From contig JAAZED010000164.1 in NCBI GenBank assembly GCA_012512465.1, forward strand, positions 1 to 10,640: a stretch of 10,640 nt of DNA. Direction: 5' to 3'. Shown in pieces: positions 7,190 to 10,640 of this stretch. A model generated the notes under the pieces. That model worked only from the letters and a program-made list of their open reading frames with translations, searched no databases and had not been told where the DNA came from. Position numbers and translations under genes: made by a program. This DNA comes from Oxalobacter sp. Its GTDB lineage: Bacteria > Pseudomonadota > Gammaproteobacteria > Burkholderiales > Burkholderiaceae_D. Each line of letters begins with the position of its first letter. Positions within the stretch are counted from its first letter, which is position 1.

Positions 7190-7271
7190 CGCGCAATTTT
7201 AACCAAACCTTTCCAAAAAGCCTATCCAGTTCATCCACACCGTTTTCATCAAAAAACCGGCGGTTAATCAT
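7182..7271 (-). CDS. Possible 29-residue ORF overlapping the tcdA start
   Basis: From ATG 7271 the frame runs 29 codons to TAA at 7182-7184, overlapping the first codons of tcdA by eight bases in another frame. The peptide is rich in charged and aromatic residues (RRFFDENGVDELDRLFGK) and looks more protein-like than random sequence. There is no good Shine-Dalgarno, and the frame stays open some 23 codons further upstream without an ATG. It could be a coupled leader peptide, the remnant of a decayed gene end, or chance. I do not recognise it. Confidence 0.2.
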   Translation of the reverse strand: MINRRFFDENGVDELDRLFGKVWLKLRDE

Positions 7272-7650
7272 TATCTGTAATCGACACCCTGAAAAAGTTG
7301 AGGTAAGATTGTTAATAATATTTTGGCAACGCAGTAACTGGCCTTACTTTTTCCAGGTTCTGTTTATCTTGGAATATTTCTCATCATAGGTGATATGAGA
7401 GCAATGTTTCCTCAGCTGAAAAGTTATCCTGCCGGGATGATTCCCATCTCACTGGCGAGTCTGGCGCTTTTTCATGCCAAAAAGGCCTCCCCCCGTTTTC
7501 TGCGCAATATTCCTCGACAAGACATTCCTCCACAGCGAACAGCCGCTTTTTTCAGTGCGCTTGCCCTGCTGTGGAAATGTTGAACTGAACCCTGCATCCA
7601 GCCTGTTTGCTGACAGGAAATCAAACAACTATCGGCATAAAAGGAAATAA
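7272..7650. other. Gene-poor spacer between tcdA and cfa
   Basis: No recognisable gene lies here. It holds an imperfect inverted repeat (GAAAAAG...GTAAG near 7291-7306 with CTTACTTTTTC at 7343-7353), an AT-rich stretch around 7310-7324, and a 62-codon plus-strand ORF (7395-7583) with only a weak AGGTGA upstream and no recognisable motifs. A small hairpin CCTGT/ACAGG occurs near 7602-7617. Promoters for tcdA (minus) and cfa (plus) are expected here, but I cannot place either with confidence. Confidence 0.4.
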
Positions 7651-7689
7651 ATGACATTCAAAAAACAAAAACATATCCATTCAATCTGA
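7651..7689 (+). CDS. Possible 12-residue leader peptide ahead of cfa
   Basis: An ATG at 7651 is preceded by AAGGA (7641-7645) at five bases and runs MTFKKQKHIHSI before TGA at 7687-7689, 46 bases ahead of the cfa start. The ribosome site is better than that of several real genes here. The peptide is basic and Lys/His rich but shows no amino-acid run typical of attenuators, and no terminator/antiterminator pair is evident after it. It may be a translated leader or chance. Confidence 0.2.
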   Translation: MTFKKQKHIHSI

Positions 7690-7722
7690 TAAACACTGTT
7701 GTTTCAGATCACACCATTGAAT

Positions 7723-7728
7723 AGGAGG
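7723..7728 (+). promoter_or_regulatory. Strong ribosome binding site for cfa
   Basis: A perfect AGGAGG lies seven bases before GTG 7736. It decides the start, since no ATG is placed at a suitable distance and the protein N-terminus MFWEKKLENW begins there. Confidence 0.8.
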
Positions 7729-7735
7729 AAGTATT

Positions 7736-8950
7736 GTGTTCTGGGAAAAAAAACTAGAAAACTGGGTTACCAATTTCAAAAAGGAATCCAGCATGCCGCT
7801 CCGCGTCGAAATGTGGAACGGAAATACCTACGATTTTTGCGATGGTGCGCCTGCCGTTACCATCCGTGTTCCGGCGCTGGAGTCACTGCATTACCTGATC
7901 AAACCATCATTGGATAATCTTGGCACTGCTTATGTCGAAGGCAAGCTCCATATTGAGGGCAAACTGACCGACATGATTGATATCGCCAATAGAATGGCTT
8001 CCGGATTTCACGATACCGTATCAGATAGCGCCGCCAAGTTCAGAAGATTCTTTGGTGGTTTCCACAGCCGTAAAGTCGACAGGGAATCCATCGGTTATCA
8101 CTATGATGTCTCAAACGAGTTTTACCAGCAATGGCTTGACCCGCGCATGGTGTATTCCTGTGCCTACTTTGAAAACGGGGATGAAGACCTTGCGACCGCT
8201 CAGGTAAGTAAACTCGATCACATCCTGACCAAGATACGCGTTCAACCGGGCAACCGGCTGCTTGATATCGGCTGCGGATGGGGTGGACTTGTCATGCGCG
8301 CTGCTGAAAAATTCGGCGCAAAATGCGTTGGCATCACACTCTCTGAAAATCAGTACAATCTGGCACGGGAAAGGGTAAAAGAGGCCGGCCTGGAAAAACA
8401 GGTCGAAATCCGCATGCAGGACTATCGTGATGTCAAGGAAAGATTCGACCGCGTCACCAGTGTCGGTATGTTTGAACACGTTGGCCTGCGTTATCTCGAA
8501 AGCTATTTCAAAATTATGCACGATCTGCTGGAAGATGATGGTATCGCAATGAATCACGGCATTACCTCCTGTGATCCTGACAGCAATGAGACACCATTCG
8601 GCGGTGGGGAATTCATCGAAAAATATGTGTTCCCCAATGGGGAGCTTCCCCATATCAGCATGGTGCTGAAAACCATGCAGGAAGCCGGCCTCGAGTCTCA
8701 CGATATCGAAAACCTCCGCCACCACTATGCCCGCACCTGCGGCATATGGGCGGAAAACTTTGAAAACAATACCGAAGCCATCAAAAAAATCGTTGATGAC
8801 AAGCGTTATCGCATCTGGCGTGTTTATCTCGCAGGGTGTTCATACGCCTTCTCTGCTGACCGGATAGCCCTTTTTCAGGTGCTTTGCACCCGATCAGGAA
8901 AAATGAATCCGATCCTGCCCTGGTCAAGGCGTTACATGTATGAAAATTGA
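7736..8950 (+). CDS. cfa: Cyclopropane-fatty-acyl-phospholipid synthase
   Basis: The 404-residue product starts at GTG. The N-terminal part (about 20-110) is the CFA-type lipid-binding domain; the C-terminal part is a class I SAM methyltransferase with motif LLDIGCGWGGL (175-185). Residues matching the E. coli enzyme's bicarbonate and active-site set are visible: Cys142 in YSCAYF, Glu247 in MFEHVG, His274 in NHGITS, Tyr331 in HHYARTC, plus Cys368 in AGCSYAF. The enzyme adds a methylene from S-adenosylmethionine across cis double bonds of membrane phospholipid acyl chains, making cyclopropane rings that help in acid and stationary-phase stress. It is slightly longer than E. coli Cfa (382). It stands alone, with a long upstream region and its own terminator, so it is probably monocistronic. 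Other SAM-dependent acyl-chain modifying enzymes of the same family cannot be fully excluded. Confidence 0.92.
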   Translation: MFWEKKLENWVTNFKKESSMPLRVEMWNGNTYDFCDGAPAVTIRVPALESLHYLIKPSLDNLGTAYVEGKLHIEGKLTDMIDIANRMASGFHDTVSDSAAKFRRFFGGFHSRKVDRESIGYHYDVSNEFYQQWLDPRMVYSCAYFENGDEDLATAQVSKLDHILTKIRVQPGNRLLDIGCGWGGLVMRAAEKFGAKCVGITLSENQYNLARERVKEAGLEKQVEIRMQDYRDVKERFDRVTSVGMFEHVGLRYLESYFKIMHDLLEDDGIAMNHGITSCDPDSNETPFGGGEFIEKYVFPNGELPHISMVLKTMQEAGLESHDIENLRHHYARTCGIWAENFENNTEAIKKIVDDKRYRIWRVYLAGCSYAFSADRIALFQVLCTRSGKMNPILPWSRRYMYEN

Positions 8951-8973
8951 CCGGGATTTCTAATGTCAGCCTT

Positions 8974-9000
8974 AATCGCCCGGTATTTTACCGGGCGATT
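8974..9000. terminator. Bidirectional intrinsic terminator between cfa and msrA
   Basis: A 12-bp perfect stem, AATCGCCCGGTA with TACCGGGCGATT, closes a 3-base loop (TTT) and is followed by T bases on the plus strand (9001-9002 and the stem end) and TTAAGG-type sequence on the minus. The GC-rich core flanked by A/T suits termination for both convergent genes, cfa and msrA. Confidence 0.85.
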
Positions 9001-9004
9001 TTCT

Positions 9005-9535
9005 TCAGGCCTTGAGGCGCTCTGAAAACAGACGGCGGAACTGAGAGACTTTCGGCTCTATGACAAAAATACAATAGCCCTGCTCGGGATTATCCTTGTA
9101 AAAATTCTGGTGATAATCCTCGGCAGGGTAAAATTTCGTGAAAGCCTCCACCTGCGTCACGATGGGAGAAGACCAGACACCGGCCATCTCCGACATGACT
9201 TCATGCACTATCCGCTCCTGCTCGGGCGTATGGTAAAAAACAGCCGAGCGGTATTGCGGCCCGATATCATTTCCCTGACGGTTTGGCGTGGTTGGATCAT
9301 GCATCATGAAAAATATCCGGAGAATATCGCCATAAGCGATCACATCCGGGTCAAATGTGATATTCACCACTTCAGCATGCCCTGTTGTCCCCTGCGAAAC
9401 CGTCTCATAGGTCGGGTTATCAACATGTCCACCGGTATATCCCGATACAACAGACTCTACGCCTTTCATGTCCTGGAAAACGGCTTCGAGACACCAGAAA
9501 CAGCCTCCACCAAGCGTTGCAATTTCTGTAGCCAT
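9005..9535 (-). CDS. msrA: Peptide methionine-S-sulfoxide reductase MsrA
   Basis: The protein carries the MsrA signature GGCFWCLEAVF with the catalytic Cys (residue 12 from the chosen start) and a nearby second Cys (15). It also has GYTGG, TTGHAEVV, YRSAVFYH and YPAEDYHQNF, and a C-terminal Cys in GYCIFVI (155) that could act in disulfide resolution. It reduces methionine-S-sulfoxide in proteins and free form, repairing oxidative damage with thioredoxin as electron donor. Two ATG codons occur in a row (9538-9536 and 9535-9533). AAGGAG (9547-9542) is only three bases from the first but six from the second, so I favour the second; the protein is 176 residues, typical of the short form without an N-terminal extension. 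msrB is not present nearby. It is divergent from the usp gene and convergent with cfa. Confidence 0.95.
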   Translation of the reverse strand: MATEIATLGGGCFWCLEAVFQDMKGVESVVSGYTGGHVDNPTYETVSQGTTGHAEVVNITFDPDVIAYGDILRIFFMMHDPTTPNRQGNDIGPQYRSAVFYHTPEQERIVHEVMSEMAGVWSSPIVTQVEAFTKFYPAEDYHQNFYKDNPEQGYCIFVIEPKVSQFRRLFSERLKA

Positions 9536-9578
9536 CATTTTCTCCTTCTCAAGCTTTTTCTTTACTTTATCCTAAAGT

Positions 9579-9616
9579 GGAAAAACCTGCCTGATGCAGG
9601 ACAGATTAGGTTTTCC
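9579..9616. repeat. Nested inverted repeat in the msrA-usp intergenic region
   Basis: GGAAAAACCT (9579-9588) faces AGGTTTTCC (9608-9616), an arm match with one extra A. Within it, CCTGC/GCAGG (9586-9590, 9596-9600) forms a second small hairpin. Read on the minus strand the inner hairpin is followed by TTTTT, so it could act as a weak attenuator in the msrA leader. It also overlaps the predicted -10 of msrA and could be a regulator site. Confidence 0.4.
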
Positions 9617-9632
9617 TTCTGCTTTTGGTCAA
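9603..9632 (-). promoter_or_regulatory. Possible sigma70 promoter for msrA
   Basis: On the minus strand TTGACC (9632-9627) and TAATCT (9608-9603) are separated by 18 bases. The -35 box is good and the -10 weak. Transcription would begin near 9595 and give a leader of about 60 bases running through the inverted repeat. Confidence 0.35.
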
Positions 9633-9665
9633 AAAATGCTTTCGGGAAAACATTCCCCGGACAAG

Positions 9666-9694
9666 TTGACGAACACAGCAAAATACATAAGAAT
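9666..9694 (+). promoter_or_regulatory. Possible sigma70 promoter for the universal stress protein gene
   Basis: TTGACG (9666-9671), a 17-base spacer and AAGAAT (9689-9694) match sigma70 boxes at 5/6 and 4/6. The start would be near 9700, leaving a leader of about 85 bases before ATG 9787. Confidence 0.4.
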
Positions 9695-9786
9695 GAATTT
9701 GCAGTACACGTGGATCATTGTGGAAAACTGTTCTTGTTTCGCGCTGATCTGATATTTCACTATCATCGTTTTTTCAGGGGAATACC

Positions 9787-10293
9787 ATGTTTAAAAAAAT
9801 ACTAATACCAACCGATGGTTCACCTCTTTCAAACCAGGCTGCGCTTGAAGGCATCACCCTGGCCAAACAGATCGGCGCAGAAATTGTGTGCATTTACGTG
9901 GCACGTGAACGTCAGAATCCAGCATTCGATTTTTCGGATGTTCCGATAAAAAACCAGATTTCACCTGAGGAATATGAAGCGGCTGTTGCTACAGCAGGCA
10001 ACGCGCTGATGCTTCCGCTTCGCGAGGCGGCTGAAAAGGAGGGTGTCAAATTTACCAAGCTGATTGAAATTTCCAATACAGCAGCCAACACGATTGTCCA
10101 GACAGCAGAAGAAAACGGCTGCGACATGATCTTTATGGGCTCTCAGGGCTCGGCCGGGTGGGCCAGCATGCTGTTGGGCAGTGTCGCCGCCAAGGTGGTT
10201 GCTCTGAGCCAGATGCCGGTAACCGTATACAAGGTCAAAAAGGCACAGGTTCCTGCCAAAGCAAAAATCAATATTGGTGTTCTGCCGATATAA
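9787..10293 (+). CDS. Universal stress protein, UspA family, ATP-binding type
   Basis: The 168-residue protein has a single Usp domain. It opens MFKKILIPTDGSPLS, with Asp10 and the DGS loop typical of the family, and carries the nucleotide-binding motif G-x2-G-x9-G-S as GSQG (118-121) followed by GS (131-132). That motif marks the ATP-binding MJ0577-like branch as opposed to E. coli UspA itself. Usp proteins are cytoplasmic and help survival under starvation, oxidants and respiratory inhibition; their biochemical task is usually unclear. AGGGG (9776-9780) sits six bases before the ATG. A short basic, non-conserved tail (KKAQVPAKAKINIGVLPI) extends beyond the domain. It is a single-gene unit ended by a strong terminator. 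No FNR-like site was found by eye upstream. Confidence 0.92.
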   Translation: MFKKILIPTDGSPLSNQAALEGITLAKQIGAEIVCIYVARERQNPAFDFSDVPIKNQISPEEYEAAVATAGNALMLPLREAAEKEGVKFTKLIEISNTAANTIVQTAEENGCDMIFMGSQGSAGWASMLLGSVAAKVVALSQMPVTVYKVKKAQVPAKAKINIGVLPI

Positions 10294-10301
10294 GCCAAAA
10301 C

Positions 10302-10331
10302 AAAACTGCCGGTACAATTACCGGCAGTTTT
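10302..10331. terminator. Bidirectional intrinsic terminator between usp and sua5
   Basis: A 13-bp perfect stem, AAAACTGCCGGTA with TACCGGCAGTTTT, closes a CAAT loop and continues into further T bases at 10332-10333. The A-run on the left gives a T-run on the minus strand, so it can end both convergent transcripts. It starts eight bases after the usp stop. Confidence 0.9.
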
Positions 10332-10349
10332 TTATCAGGCCTACGTCTT

Positions 10350-10640
10350 TCATCCCAACAGCTTTTCCAGCATATCCTTTGTATCATGCGCAGCACGGCG
10401 CAACCTGTCATTCACGCCATCCCATGTCGTATCTTCCGGCGGACGTTCCACCATAATCACATCAACGCCCGCTTCGTCCAGCCTGCGCAGGCAGGCATAC
10501 AGTTCATGCGAATACGCCTCTACGGATAACGGCATCACTATCCTGGTGAAAAGGTGCTCCTTCGATACATCCGGCAATGATGAATAATGCATGACAGCGG
10601 CAGGTATTCCCTTTTTCTTCAACGTGGAAAAGACCTCTGC
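10350..10640 (-). CDS. L-threonylcarbamoyladenylate synthase, Sua5-type, C-terminal part (partial)
   Basis: The frame is open from the right edge (AEVFSTLKKKGIPAAVMHYS...) to TGA at 10350-10352, about 96 residues. The TTG at 10622 is internal, not the start. The visible part matches the C-terminal Sua5 domain, not the catalytic YrdC domain: a variable linker, then SHELYACLRRLDEAGVDVIM, VERPPEDTTWDGVNDRLRRA, the LYxxLRxLDxxGVDxIxxExPP...W..VNDRLRRAA pattern common in betaproteobacterial Sua5 proteins. The full enzyme makes threonylcarbamoyl-AMP from threonine, bicarbonate and ATP for t6A37 synthesis in tRNA. The catalytic domain lies outside the window, so the call rests on the C-terminal domain only. 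Confidence 0.7.
   Translation of the reverse strand, partial: AEVFSTLKKKGIPAAVMHYSSLPDVSKEHLFTRIVMPLSVEAYSHELYACLRRLDEAGVDVIMVERPPEDTTWDGVNDRLRRAAHDTKDMLEKLLG

Noticed and set aside
7395..7583. 62-codon plus-strand ORF in the tcdA-cfa spacer as a real gene
   Set aside because: Only a weak AGGTGA sits close to the ATG, the peptide has no clear signal, helix or motif, and nothing in the context supports it. It is mentioned only as part of the spacer.
9110..9805. Plus-strand ORF of 231 codons opposite msrA
   Set aside because: It covers the msrA gene in antisense and continues across the divergent promoter region into the usp start. msrA has full family signatures, so this is a shadow.
1..10640. 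A new defence, toxin-antitoxin or biosynthetic system in this window
   Set aside because: Apart from the small doubtful ORFs and the unidentified sliver at the left edge, the coding genes fall in known housekeeping or stress families, and the gene order shows no module of unknown genes.

Overview
The window looks like ordinary chromosomal DNA from a betaproteobacterium. The base composition appears moderate in GC, and the gene set (GT-C glycosyltransferase, MATE transporters, PfkB kinase, ThpR, TcdA, CFA synthase, MsrA, UspA-type protein, two-domain Sua5) fits Burkholderiales, perhaps an Oxalobacteraceae member. That placement is an inference from protein flavour and was not tested by a search. 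I see no rRNA, tRNA, CRISPR array, prophage or full insertion sequence, and no convincing undescribed multi-gene system.

Bases 1-5809 hold a plus-strand run. The last codons of a probable upstream gene overlap an ArnT/PMT-like membrane glycosyltransferase by ATGA. That gene overlaps the first of two tandem MATE-family transporters by another ATGA. The two MATE genes are clearly paralogous. The 277-bp gap between them holds two short palindromes and a compact element of about 137-139 bp with 16-bp perfect terminal inverted repeats, flanked by a 6-bp direct repeat. It looks like a MITE or similar small mobile repeat. A PfkB-family sugar kinase follows, then (5817-6344) the RNA 2',3'-cyclic phosphodiesterase gene thpR, seven bases behind it.

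Bases 6341-7189 carry tcdA on the minus strand, convergent with thpR and sharing the four bases TTAA for both stop codons. A gene-poor stretch of about 550 bp (7190-7735) precedes cfa, with two tiny ORFs of doubtful status. cfa (plus, GTG start) is followed by a strong bidirectional terminator and msrA (minus). A 248-bp divergent promoter region separates msrA from a universal stress protein gene (plus). A second strong bidirectional terminator separates that gene from the 3' part of a Sua5/TsaC-type threonylcarbamoyl-AMP synthase gene (minus), which runs off the right edge.

Two functional themes can be drawn. thpR, tcdA and sua5 belong to RNA or tRNA metabolism, and sua5 and tcdA act early and late in the same t6A/ct6A tRNA modification pathway. 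cfa, msrA and usp are typical general stress and membrane-protection genes, but each is its own transcription unit. The most useful second looks are the MITE-like element between the MATE paralogs, the glycosyltransferase-MATE translational coupling, the inverted repeat over the putative msrA promoter, and the antisense-strand terminator motif inside the end of the second MATE gene.
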